Below, one piece after another: positions 1 through 6,714 of a DNA stretch of 12,760 nt (position 1 is its first letter; every line of letters starts with the position of its first letter). A model generated the notes under the pieces. That model was given only the letters and a program-made list of their open reading frames with translations, ran no database searches and was not told the origin of the DNA. A program made the translations under genes and the position numbers. The stretch is from Candidatus Solincola tengchongensis. GTDB taxonomy: Bacteria > Actinomycetota > Geothermincolia > Geothermincolales > RBG-13-55-18. Location: NCBI GenBank assembly GCA_015711895.1, contig MU158590.1:7206-19965 (forward strand), in the 5' to 3' direction.

Positions 1-1
1 G

Positions 2-571
2 GGGTTGCGCACCCGCCGGCGCATCTACAAGACGGCCATCGACCTCTTCGCCCGCAAGGGCTACGAGAACGTCAGTGTGGACGAGATCTGCCGCCGGCTG
101 GGGATGACCAAGGGCGCCTTCTACGCCCATTTCCGCTCCAAGGACCAGATCATCCTGGAGGAGTTCATGAACATGGACCGCCACTACGCGGTGGTGGCGG
201 AGAACCTCCCCTCCGAGGCGAGCAGTCTGGAAAAACTGCGCATCTTCAACAGGGAGGCCATCCGGCTCATGTCCGACCTGGGGGTGACCCTCATGAAGGT
301 CCTCTACCACTCGCAGATCGCTCCCCACATGCGGGAGCCGTACCTGGTCAACCCGGGACGGAACCTCTACCGCATAACCGACCAGCTCATCCGGGAGGGG
401 CAGGAGCGAGGGGAGATCCGCTCCGACCTTCCCTCCCAGGAACTGGCCACGGTGCTCATCAACGCCTTCCGCGGCCAGCTCTACCACTGGTGCCTCACGA
501 ACGGTTCCTTCGACCTCCAGGAGGCCTGCGAGCAACTTATGGAGCTTATCCTGCGCGGGATCCGGGCCTGA
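2..571 (+). CDS. TetR/AcrR-family transcriptional regulator (5' end cut by window edge)
   Basis: A DNA-binding one-component repressor of the TetR family. The N-terminal helix-turn-helix is clear: an AIDLFARKGYENVSVDEI helix pair, then the recognition segment GMTKGAFYAHFRSKDQII, which carries the family's G-x-x-x-G-x-F/L-Y-x-H-F signature (about residues 10-50). The remaining 130 or so residues are helical and variable, as expected for the ligand-binding and dimerisation domain. The frame is open to the window edge. A TTG at position 5 could serve as start, but the preceding in-frame Gly codon fits the usual G-x-R-T-R lead-in, so the real start is probably a few codons outside. The gene converges on the thiolase gene. 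Acyl-CoA-type ligands are a reasonable guess because fatty-acid and CoA-thioester genes are often governed by TetR proteins, but nothing in the C-terminal domain fixes the ligand. Confidence 0.93.
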   Translation, partial: GLRTRRRIYKTAIDLFARKGYENVSVDEICRRLGMTKGAFYAHFRSKDQIILEEFMNMDRHYAVVAENLPSEASSLEKLRIFNREAIRLMSDLGVTLMKVLYHSQIAPHMREPYLVNPGRNLYRITDQLIREGQERGEIRSDLPSQELATVLINAFRGQLYHWCLTNGSFDLQEACEQLMELILRGIRA

Positions 572-771
572 TACGTCCCCTCCCGCCGCACCACCGTGCA
601 CAGGCCCGCGGTAGCCGACGGATGGGGAGCGGGTCTTGCCGTCATAGCCCCTCCAGGGCTCCGGCCAGGGCCCAGCCACTCGAAAGGAGAGGTAATCGAT
701 TAAACCCTGGCTTCCTGGATCGAGGGTTCAAGGGCGACCGGGCCCCGGGCCGCCAGGGAAGCGGGAAGCAG
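572..771. other. Convergent intergenic region, tetR / thiolase
   Basis: This 200-bp stretch separates two converging genes and shows no convincing coding sequence. It contains inverted repeats that could end transcription from either side: a perfect AGCCC-N5-GGGCT hairpin at 646-660, an AACCCT/AGGGTT pair at 703-708 and 723-728, and a strong GC-rich hairpin at 733-754 (listed separately). Confidence 0.5.
733..754 (-). terminator. GC-rich hairpin downstream of the thiolase gene
   Basis: The two halves of this 22-nt segment pair almost completely: GGCG with CGCC at the base, one G-T wobble, then CC/GG, one mismatch and a GG/CC tip. It lies 18 nt past the thiolase stop codon. There is no U-run after it, so it is at best a terminator of the U-less type reported in GC-rich bacteria, or an mRNA 3'-end stabiliser. 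Confidence 0.4.
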
Positions 772-2034
772 TTACCTCTCCACCCTCTCCAGGATGTGTA
801 TGCACATGGCCGCCTCGCCGGTGCCGATGAAACCTCCCCCGTTCTCGGACAGGGCGATGCGCGCACCTTCCACCTGGCGCCTGCCGGCCTCCCAGCGCAG
901 TTGGGTCACCAGCTCGTGTATCTGGGCGATCCCCGAGGCGCCGATGGGATGACCGCGGCACTCCAGGCCTCCGCTGGTGTTGATGGGCAGCTTGCCCCCC
1001 AGTCTGGTGGCGCCGGACTCGGCGAAGGGCCCTCCCTCGCCCTCCCCGCAGAACCCCAGTTCCTCGGTCTGCAGGAGCTCTCCGAAGGCGGTGGCGTCGT
1101 GCACCTCGGCAACGTCGATGTCCTCCGGGCCCACGCCGGCCTTCTCGTAGGCTTCCGCGCTGAGGCGCTTGCCGATGAGGTCCATCTCCCCGCCCTCCGG
1201 GAGGGTGCCGGAGGTCAGCACGGAGGCCAGTATCTTCACCGGCCGGGCCCCGGTCATGCGCTTCAGCGCCCTCCCCGAGCAGAGGATGGCCGCCGAAGCA
1301 CCGTCGCCCATGGGGGCGCACATGGCCCGCGTCAGCGGGTAGGCCACCAGCCGGTCGGCCAGCACCTCCTCCACGCTCATGTCCACTTGGTACTGGGCCA
1401 GCGGGTTGAGACTGGCATGGTAATGGTTCTTGGCGGCGATGACCGCCAGCTGGCGCTGCGTGGTGCCATATTTTTCCATATGCATGCGGGCGGCCATGGC
1501 GTAGATGTCCATGAAGGGGGAACGTCCTCCCCCGCCGCCCTCCGCCTTCACCTCGCCCCGGGCCGCGGCCTCCTCGGCCTTCCTCCGCTCGTCGGCCTGG
1601 AAGGCCTCGATGACCGCCCGGATGAACTCCACGTCGGCGTTGGACATGAACATCTCGAACATGGCCTGCTTGTTCTCGGGGTTGTACATCTTCTCCACCC
1701 CGATGGCCAGGGCGATGTCGTACTGCCCGGCCTTGATTCCCAGGTAGGCCCCGTGCAGGGCGCTGGTGGCCCCGGCGCAGGCGTTCTCCACGTTCATCAC
1801 CGGTATACCCTGGATGCCCAGGGGAGTGAGGGCCACCTGTCCCCTGATGCTGTGCTGCCCGTTGACGATGCCCCAGAAGGAATTGGAGAACCAGGCCGCC
1901 TGGATGTCCTTCTTCTCCACCGGGCAGTCCTTGAGCAGGACATCGATCACCTCGGCGGTCATCTGCTTGATGCTCTTCTCCGGATACTTGCCGAAGCGGA
2001 TCATGCCCACGCCTACGATATATACATCGTCCAT
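772..2034 (-). CDS. Thiolase family protein (SCP-2-like acetyl-CoA acyltransferase)
   Basis: A cytosolic thiolase of 420 residues. Known chemistry of the family is thiolytic cleavage of 3-ketoacyl-CoA by CoA, or the reverse condensation. The nucleophilic Cys86 sits in ENACAGA, the HDA motif is at 312-314 (VHDATAFGE), and the second catalytic histidine is His362 in GHPIGASG. The C-terminus reads ALSENGGGF in place of the classical thiolase Cys-x-Gly loop, which places it with the SCP-2/archaeal-type thiolases rather than the FadA/AtoB group. A charged Ala/Glu/Gly-rich insert at about 145-172 is probably a surface loop. I chose the ATG at 2034 because an in-frame GTG start at 2124 would add 30 Arg/Gly-rich residues without similarity, whereas GGGAGG lies five bases before this ATG. 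The substrate is unknown. Many proteins of this type are annotated acetyl-CoA acetyltransferase, and some act on branched or sterol side-chain CoA esters. Confidence 0.93.
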   Translation of the reverse strand: MDDVYIVGVGMIRFGKYPEKSIKQMTAEVIDVLLKDCPVEKKDIQAAWFSNSFWGIVNGQHSIRGQVALTPLGIQGIPVMNVENACAGATSALHGAYLGIKAGQYDIALAIGVEKMYNPENKQAMFEMFMSNADVEFIRAVIEAFQADERRKAEEAAARGEVKAEGGGGGRSPFMDIYAMAARMHMEKYGTTQRQLAVIAAKNHYHASLNPLAQYQVDMSVEEVLADRLVAYPLTRAMCAPMGDGASAAILCSGRALKRMTGARPVKILASVLTSGTLPEGGEMDLIGKRLSAEAYEKAGVGPEDIDVAEVHDATAFGELLQTEELGFCGEGEGGPFAESGATRLGGKLPINTSGGLECRGHPIGASGIAQIHELVTQLRWEAGRRQVEGARIALSENGGGFIGTGEAAMCIHILERVER

Positions 2035-2066
2035 TCCTACCTCCCTGCCTCCTTCGCTCTTCTCTC

Positions 2067-2081
2067 CCCGACGTCGTCGGG
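2067..2081 (-). promoter_or_regulatory. Leader hairpin upstream of the thiolase start
   Basis: A perfect CCCGAC-N3-GTCGGG hairpin (6 bp, 3-nt loop) lies about 32 bases before the thiolase ATG, inside the predicted 5' leader. It may modulate translation or mRNA stability. There is no direct evidence of function. Confidence 0.3.
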
Positions 2082-2128
2082 CGCCTTTCGTGTCCCCGGG
2101 CACAACTCCAAGCCTCGCCCGCATCTCG

Positions 2129-2157
2129 ATTTAAACATACCGGAGTATGCAACTCAA
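2129..2157 (-). promoter_or_regulatory. Predicted sigma-70-type promoter of the thiolase gene
   Basis: Read on the minus strand, TTGAGT (2157-2152) and TTAAAT (2134-2129) are separated by exactly 17 bp, and the -10 is preceded by an extended TGn (2137-2135). Each hexamer matches the consensus at four of six positions. Transcription would start near 2122, giving a leader of about 88 nt. The segment is notably AT-rich against its surroundings. Confidence 0.5.
2136..2149. promoter_or_regulatory. Operator-like palindrome inside the promoter spacer
   Basis: CATAC-CGGA-GTATG is a perfect 5+5 inverted repeat with a 4-bp centre, and it fills most of the 17-bp spacer between the predicted -35 and -10 of the thiolase promoter. 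A dimeric repressor bound here would block RNA polymerase directly. The TetR-type regulator at the left end of the window is an obvious candidate, but that link is inference. Confidence 0.4.
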
Positions 2158-2224
2158 GCCATCCCGACCCCTTTCCTTCTCATGAAAATAAACCTCGAGC
2201 CACCCGTTCTCCGCACGAACCGAT

Positions 2225-2371
2225 TCACGTGCCCCCTCCTGCTCCGCAGGGATGAAAAAGCAGTCCGCCCGCCTCCTTCCACCCCGAGGCCACTACCGCA
2301 ACGGCACGGCATGCCGCTCTTCCGCCGCCCAGGGACATCGAAAAATACAGCCAACCAAGCACCAAAAGCAT
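2225..2371 (-). CDS. Possible 48-residue small protein with hydrophobic N-terminus
   Basis: An ATG at 2371 is preceded by GGGGGAGG with five bases between SD and start, a strong ribosome binding site in an otherwise gene-free gap. The 48-codon frame begins with a hydrophobic stretch, MLLVLGWLYFSMSLGGG, then turns Gly/Ala-rich and ends at a TGA. The SD lies only a few bases beyond the 3' arm of the inverted-repeat element at 2388-2473. I do not recognise the peptide. The GC-rich composition means the frame could be chance, and the SD is the main argument for it. Confidence 0.2.
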   Translation of the reverse strand: MLLVLGWLYFSMSLGGGRAACRAVAVVASGWKEAGGLLFHPCGAGGGT

Positions 2372-2387
2372 GCACACCTCCCCCTCA

Positions 2388-2473
2388 TACCGGTTGGTGC
2401 CTCCGACCCGGGACTCCCGGTGAAGGGAAGGAGGGTCGGGATTATCCCTCGCCCTCTCTCCGTGCAACCGGTA
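2388..2473 (-). promoter_or_regulatory. Structured RNA candidate closed by a 9-bp inverted repeat
   Basis: TACCGGTTG (2388-2396) and CAACCGGTA (2465-2473) are perfect reverse complements 68 nt apart. Inside them CCGACCC (2403-2409) pairs with GGGTCGG (2433-2439). A competing hairpin CCGGG-ACT-CCCGG (2408-2420) and a GGGA-TTA-TCCC hairpin (2438-2448) are also present. It lies 40 nt past the crotonase stop and just before a strong SD/ATG on the minus strand. It could be a crotonase 3' structure, an attenuator or a riboswitch-like leader. I cannot match it to a known riboswitch class. Confidence 0.35.
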
Positions 2474-2512
2474 GTCTTGCTCACCTCCCCCGTCCCACTT
2501 GGTCCCGGCCGG

Positions 2513-3334
2513 CTATTCTTCCCCTCCTCCGTCCCTCTGGGCGGAGGGAGGGCTAGAGGGTATCATGCCCCCGGCGATGAGCATATTCTCCATCAACAGC
2601 ACTTGGTTGCGGTCCTCGAGTCGCAGGGCATCGGCCAGCGAGATTGCGTTGAGGGCGGCGTTGAGGGCGTCCTTGGTCAGGCGCAGACCGAGCGGCGATT
2701 TCTCGAGCATCATGCGTCCGATCTCCCTGGCCCTGGGCAGAAGATCCTCCCGGGGGCACAACTCGTTGACCAGGCCCATGCGATGAGCCTCCTCGGCGCC
2801 CACGACCCTACCGGTGAGGAGGAGATCGGCCGCCCGTCCCCATCCCACGATACGCCAGAGCAGGTAGCTGGCTCCCATATCCGCGCCCCCCAGTCCGATG
2901 TTGATGTAGGAAGCGCAGAACTTGGCTTCCGGAGCCGCCAGCCGCACGTCTGCGGCCATGGCGAAACTGAAACCCGCCCCCATGGCTGCCCCGTTCACCG
3001 CGGCAATCACCGGCTGGGGGCAAGAGCGCATGAGCTCGATGAGGCCGGAGAAACGCCTCTGCCCCTTCCACAGGTTCTGCCCGCTGACCCCGTCGCCGAG
3101 GAACCCGCCTCCGAGGTCAGCGGCCTCCTTGAGGTCCAGCCCGGAGCAGAACCCCTTCTCCCCCTCCCCGGTCAGGACCAGTACCCGGCAGTCCTCGCGG
3201 CGCTGCATCTCTTCCCAGAAGCGGTTCAGCTCCTCGAGCATCGTGGAGTTCACCGCGTTGGCCCTCTCGGGGCGGTTGAAGGTCAGGATCCCCAGCTCCC
3301 CCTCGAGCTCGAAGCGCAGCGTCTCAAATTCCAT
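2513..3334 (-). CDS. Enoyl-CoA hydratase/isomerase (crotonase) family protein with atypical active site
   Basis: A 273-residue cytosolic crotonase-superfamily enzyme acting on an acyl-CoA thioester. The oxyanion-hole segments are present: GFCSGLDL at 61-68 and NGAAMGAGF at 114-122. The C-terminal helical part (LLLTGRVVGAEEAHRMGLVN) is typical. Aligned by eye with mitochondrial enoyl-CoA hydratase, the two catalytic glutamates are replaced: the CELAM Glu by Ser123 (GFSFAM) and the PEI Glu by Tyr143 (SYINIGL). Asp152 in GGADMG lies near the position of the dienoyl-CoA isomerase aspartate. A similar GxSxxDxG arrangement occurs, as I recall, in actinobacterial EchA proteins. Hydratase activity is therefore doubtful, and isomerase or another crotonase chemistry is possible. 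The ATG at 3334 has GGGAGG upstream. A longer in-frame ATG at 3397 would add only 21 polar residues. Confidence 0.9.
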   Translation of the reverse strand: MEFETLRFELEGELGILTFNRPERANAVNSTMLEELNRFWEEMQRREDCRVLVLTGEGEKGFCSGLDLKEAADLGGGFLGDGVSGQNLWKGQRRFSGLIELMRSCPQPVIAAVNGAAMGAGFSFAMAADVRLAAPEAKFCASYINIGLGGADMGASYLLWRIVGWGRAADLLLTGRVVGAEEAHRMGLVNELCPREDLLPRAREIGRMMLEKSPLGLRLTKDALNAALNAISLADALRLEDRNQVLLMENMLIAGGMIPSSPPSAQRDGGGEE

Positions 3335-3643
3335 GGCTCCCTCCCTCTTCCTCCCTCCTGCGTCCCTTTTCCTGTCCCTATGATTCACGCCATCCAATCG
3401 GGATCAACGTCGGGCAAGGAAATCCGGCCGGTTTCCCCGCCTTCTCGGGTATCGGATTCGCCGCTTTCGGCCATGTCTTCCCGGCAGCAAGAAAAAGGAG
3501 ATTGGAAGCCCTATCCCGAGCCGGTCCCGCCGCCCCCACAGCCTTTCTCGGCCCTCCGCCCGCTGGGAGCTGGAAAACCGAAAGCACAGGCCTTGACCGC
3601 GGCGCCGGCTCCGCTTTCAGGCCGGGGCCCTCCCGGGAAGAGC
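3335..3643. other. Intergenic region between lipoprotein and crotonase genes
   Basis: About 310 bp with no credible gene. It should hold the crotonase promoter, but I see no convincing -35/-10 pair on the minus strand. A strong hairpin near its right end is listed separately. A minus-strand frame whose ATG overlaps the lipoprotein stop looks non-coding (see rejected items). Confidence 0.5.
3601..3629 (-). terminator. GC-rich hairpin downstream of the lipoprotein gene
   Basis: GGCGCCGGC (3601-3609) and GCCGGGGCC (3621-3629) pair over nine positions with one mismatch around an 11-nt loop. The hairpin begins 15 nt after the lipoprotein stop. No T-run follows on the minus strand, so termination would have to be of the U-less kind. 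Confidence 0.4.
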
Positions 3644-4168
3644 TCATCCCCCGAGGCGCAGGTCAAGGTCTCCCCTCAACTCCATGACCCGGATCCGCGT
3701 GCCCCCTTCGCCCTCCTCCACCATCACCGTCTTCACGACCTTGTCCTCCTCCGCCTTGACCCAGGTGGCCTCTTGGTCGCCGCCCTCCAGGGGGATGCCC
3801 ATCTTTTCCCTGTACCACAGGGTCACGGCCTGGACATGGTCGGGGGTCAGATATTCCGCCTGGTGACTGAGGAGCACCTTGTCGCCCCGAGCGGTGCGCG
3901 AGACCAGGGCGCTCCCGGGCACCAGTGCTGCACCTGGATAGAGGGGGATGTCCAGCGGCTCCAACTGGGGGTCGAACTCCCAGACCTCCACCTGGGACTC
4001 CCCGCCTTCGTCGTGCAGCTTCACCGCGCCGCCCTCGCCGCCCTCCCCTCTCCTCTCCACGCTCACCTGCGGGCCCGCGGCCCCTTCCTCCTTTCTTCCG
4101 CAACCGGAAACCGCCGCCATCGCGGCCAGCAGCAGCACCGCCGCCAATCTCCACGACCGCCTGCCCAA
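3644..4168 (-). CDS. Small secreted lipoprotein, function unknown
   Basis: A 174-residue predicted lipoprotein. Arg-rich residues 1-7 are followed by a hydrophobic core (LAAVLLLAAMAAV) and a lipobox VSGC, with the lipid-modified cysteine at position 23. After a Gly/Glu-rich linker the mature part contains a compact domain: DIPLYPGAAL, then a threonine-aspartate helix start (LTPDHVQAVTLWYREKMG), then alternating strands ending in RIRVMELRGDLDL. The YPGA strand followed by a WYR helix resembles a small alpha/beta domain common in extracytoplasmic proteins of unknown function; I cannot name it with certainty. The start codon is TTG, and I accept it because GGGGAGG lies seven bases upstream and the signal peptide begins immediately after. 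The gene diverges from the histidine kinase, so an envelope-sensing partnership is possible but unsupported. Confidence 0.85.
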   Translation of the reverse strand: MGRRSWRLAAVLLLAAMAAVSGCGRKEEGAAGPQVSVERRGEGGEGGAVKLHDEGGESQVEVWEFDPQLEPLDIPLYPGAALVPGSALVSRTARGDKVLLSHQAEYLTPDHVQAVTLWYREKMGIPLEGGDQEATWVKAEEDKVVKTVMVEEGEGGTRIRVMELRGDLDLRLGG

Positions 4169-4581
4169 GGTCCTACCTCCCCCGCCACAGACGACTTCGA
4201 TAAAGACCCTTCCGAGGTCCGGCCTTCCTCCGGCGCGGGGCCGGTCCGCAAAGGTATCTTACCATCCCGCGCCCCATATGGAAGGAAGTGGCGGCGTCGA
4301 GCGAGCCCGACTCCCTGCCTTGTCCGCATGCGGGCCGGGCGAAGGCCCTCCCCGGTGTGGGCCTCGATCCCCCGGTATGATAAAGGAAGAGGTTTGCCCC
4401 GGGTATCAAATACATCACACCCTTTTCCGATTAAAATAAAGATTGATGTCCTCTGGATCCGGACCGGGTGAATCGTGGTCGGAAGGCCGAGGCGGATTGT
4501 TAGCCTCATTAAAGGACGGGCCATCTTCGGACACCGGATCGGGTCCCTCCGGAAGAGGGTCCTAGACCACGGGGGGAGACC
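4169..4581. other. Divergent intergenic region, lipoprotein / histidine kinase
   Basis: A 413-bp gap between divergent genes. The part near 4400-4450 is markedly AT-rich (ATTAAAATAAAG at about 4430-4441) and could hold kinase promoter elements. TATGAT (4376-4381) matches a -10 at five of six positions but has no good -35. No gene or repeat family is apparent. Confidence 0.4.
4256..4264 (-). promoter_or_regulatory. Candidate extended -10 for the lipoprotein gene
   Basis: On the minus strand the bases TGGTAAGAT give an extended -10 (TGn plus TAAGAT, 4261-4256). The start point would be near 4248, with a leader of about 80 nt. The -35 region (TTCCAT or CTTCCA) is poor, so this call is weak. Confidence 0.3.
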
Positions 4582-6705
4582 GTGGCAAAGTTCTTGGTGA
4601 CCGCGCTGGAGGCCGCACTCCTCCTTGCGCTGGCCCTTGCAGTGGCCACCGCCAGGAAGCGAACGCGGGCGCACCTCTACTTCTCCCTCTTCCTCACCAC
4701 GGTGTCCGTGTGGCTCCTGTCCGGCTTCATCGACCGTCTCTTCGCTCACCCATCCGCTTTCTTCATCACCACCCAGTACCGTTTCGCCTACTCGGCCGCC
4801 ACCTTCGGGGTGGCCTTCTTCTTCCTCTTCGGGCTGGACTTCTACAGGGGGTTGAGACGGGGCGGGGTGCTGGACCTCTTGATCCTCTCCTCCGCGCTCC
4901 TCCTCTTCCTGGCCTCTCTCACCGACCTCATAATCCGCCGCGCCGAGGCGGCGGGGGGCGCCTATCTGGTGCAGTACGGGAGTCTCTACCCCCTTTTCGC
5001 AGTGTACTTCGCCTCGCTGGGCGGAGGAGGCCTCTTATGCATCCTCCTCCAGTGGCGCCATTCCCGCGGCATGGACCGCTGGCGCGCGCTCTATATCCTC
5101 ATCGGCTTCGGCCTCTTCTTCCTCCTGGCCTTCGTCTTCACCATCCTCCTTCCCGGTATCATTACCAGGGACGTGACCTCCGACTACACCTTTCTGGCGG
5201 TACTCATACCGGCCGCCTTCACCACCTACGCCATCATGCGCTACCGCCTTCTCGACGTGCGCATCGCCGTCCGCCGCCTGTTCGCTTACCTCTTCTCCCT
5301 GACCCTCCTCGGGATACCGTTGCTGGTGTTGTTCTCGCTCCTCCACGGCAGGTGGCCGGAGAACCAGGCCCTGGACGGCGCCGTGTCCTTCATCACCCTG
5401 GCCGCGGCCCTTGGGCTGGCGCCTGCGGCACGCGAGGTGGGTTACCGCCTGGCCTCCCGCTTCCTCTTCACCGGCCTCTACGACGAGGTGGAGCTCCTGC
5501 ACCGCGCCTCGGAGACGCTCTCCACCCCCGACATGCGGACGGGCATCCGCGAAGCCACGCATCTCGTCTGCGAGAAGCTGGGCCTGACGGAGCTCACGGT
5601 GGTCATCCCGCGGGAGATATTCACCGGCAAGGCCGACTGGCTGGCGGGGACGCGGCGGGGAGAAGGAGGGCTGGCGACCTTCCACGAGATATCCTACTCC
5701 GGCTCGCCCCTCCACCGCCTCATCACCTCGCCCGTGGTCCTGGAGGACATCACCGCCCGGCGGAGCCCTGCTTCCATCGCGGAGAGCATGAAGAAGGCCG
5801 GCCTCGTGGCCCTCCTCCCCATACGGGGGAGCCTCGGGGAGGTAGGGGTGCTCCTGGTGGGACATAAGGTGCGGGGTGCGGTGGATCCCGTGGACCTGGA
5901 GTTCCTGGGCCGTTTCTGCGAGCGCGCGGGGATCTACATCGAGAACTACCTCCTCTCCAACTACCTCCTCACCCAGCTCGAGGAGGCCCGCAAGGCCCAG
6001 CATAAGATCGAGGAGCTGGACAGCTTGAAGACGGACATCATCAACGTCACCTCCCACGAGTTCCGCACCCCGATAACCGTTCTTCAGGGTTACTCCATGG
6101 TCCTGAAGGACCGTTTCCCCCAGCTCAGCGAGGAAAAGCGCCGGGAATGCCTGGAGAACATCATCCAATCCTGCCAGCGGCTCACCTCCCTCCTGGACCA
6201 GTTCATCACCATCTCCCGTTTCCAGAACAAGGAAGCCCCGGTGTCCAAACAGGTGATCCCAGTGCAGGCCGTCTTCGAGGACCTCAAGAACGAACTGGAG
6301 CCGGAGCAGGGTCTGCGCGTCAGGAGCCAGACGCCGCAGGAGCGGGTGATGGTCTCCACGGACCGCTCCTACCTGACCCTCCTTCTGCGGAACATCCTGA
6401 GCAACGCCATCCGCTTCAGCCCCCCGGACAGCCCGGTGATACTGCGGGCGGACCTGGAGGACGACCGGGTGCGCATCTCGGTGCGCGATTTCGGGAAGGG
6501 CATGGACCCCTCCGAGGTGCGCAACATCTTCAACCCCTTCGACCGCCTGGAGGATGTGGACAAGCACCATTCCGGGGCCGGGCTGGGGCTCTATATCGTG
6601 CGCCTCATCGCCGACCTCCTGGAGACGGAGATCGAGGTGGACACGGAGCCGGGGCGGGGAACGGAGTTCTCCTTCCGGCTCCCCGTTTGGAGAGAGGCCA
6701 CCTGA
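4582..6705 (+). CDS. Membrane-bound sensor histidine kinase with multi-pass N-terminal sensor
   Basis: A 707-residue two-component sensor kinase. The first 285 residues contain about nine hydrophobic segments (near 2-22, 31-50, 68-87, 96-119, 134-157, 170-192, 205-219, 231-253 and 265-283), the layout of histidine kinases with an N-terminal 7TM sensor plus extra helices. Residues 300-458 resemble a degenerate GAF-like domain, and a short coiled coil (about 462-484) leads into the HisKA domain. The phosphoacceptor is His492 in SHEFRTP. The ATPase domain has the N box (RNILSNAIRFSPP, Asn604/Asn608), the G1 box (DFGKGM from Asp636) and the G2 box (GAGLGLYIV from Gly665), so the enzyme looks fully active. 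The start is GTG with GGGGGGAG just upstream. No response regulator is adjacent, so its partner is elsewhere. It ends 9 bp from the converging acetyltransferase gene. Ligand unknown. Confidence 0.95.
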   Translation: MAKFLVTALEAALLLALALAVATARKRTRAHLYFSLFLTTVSVWLLSGFIDRLFAHPSAFFITTQYRFAYSAATFGVAFFFLFGLDFYRGLRRGGVLDLLILSSALLLFLASLTDLIIRRAEAAGGAYLVQYGSLYPLFAVYFASLGGGGLLCILLQWRHSRGMDRWRALYILIGFGLFFLLAFVFTILLPGIITRDVTSDYTFLAVLIPAAFTTYAIMRYRLLDVRIAVRRLFAYLFSLTLLGIPLLVLFSLLHGRWPENQALDGAVSFITLAAALGLAPAAREVGYRLASRFLFTGLYDEVELLHRASETLSTPDMRTGIREATHLVCEKLGLTELTVVIPREIFTGKADWLAGTRRGEGGLATFHEISYSGSPLHRLITSPVVLEDITARRSPASIAESMKKAGLVALLPIRGSLGEVGVLLVGHKVRGAVDPVDLEFLGRFCERAGIYIENYLLSNYLLTQLEEARKAQHKIEELDSLKTDIINVTSHEFRTPITVLQGYSMVLKDRFPQLSEEKRRECLENIIQSCQRLTSLLDQFITISRFQNKEAPVSKQVIPVQAVFEDLKNELEPEQGLRVRSQTPQERVMVSTDRSYLTLLLRNILSNAIRFSPPDSPVILRADLEDDRVRISVRDFGKGMDPSEVRNIFNPFDRLEDVDKHHSGAGLGLYIVRLIADLLETEIEVDTEPGRGTEFSFRLPVWREAT

Positions 6706-6714
6706 GCCCCGCGC

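Noticed and set aside
728..2152. 474-codon minus-strand frame overlapping the thiolase gene
   Set aside because: An Arg/Gly-rich out-of-frame shadow of the thiolase, which itself has all catalytic motifs.
2388..2473. Known riboswitch (FMN or THF type) at the inverted-repeat element
   Set aside because: The conserved cores I remember for these classes are not present; only the stem arrangement is suggestive.
490..2556. 688-codon plus-strand open frame
   Set aside because: It is antisense to the thiolase gene, rich in His/Gly/Leu/Pro with no domain, and is explained by the lack of stop codons opposite a GC-rich gene.
3378..3647. 89-codon minus-strand frame whose ATG overlaps the lipoprotein TGA
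   Set aside because: The ATGA overlap is suggestive of coupling, but there is no separate ribosome binding site, the product is Pro/Ala/Gly/Arg-rich without structure, and a strong hairpin lies inside it.
2252..4471. 739-codon plus-strand open frame
   Set aside because: It covers the crotonase and lipoprotein genes in antisense and two intergenic gaps; composition is Pro/Gly/His-rich with no family resemblance.
5035..6570. 511-codon minus-strand frame inside the kinase gene
   Set aside because: Antisense shadow; the kinase frame contains intact H, N, G1 and G2 boxes.
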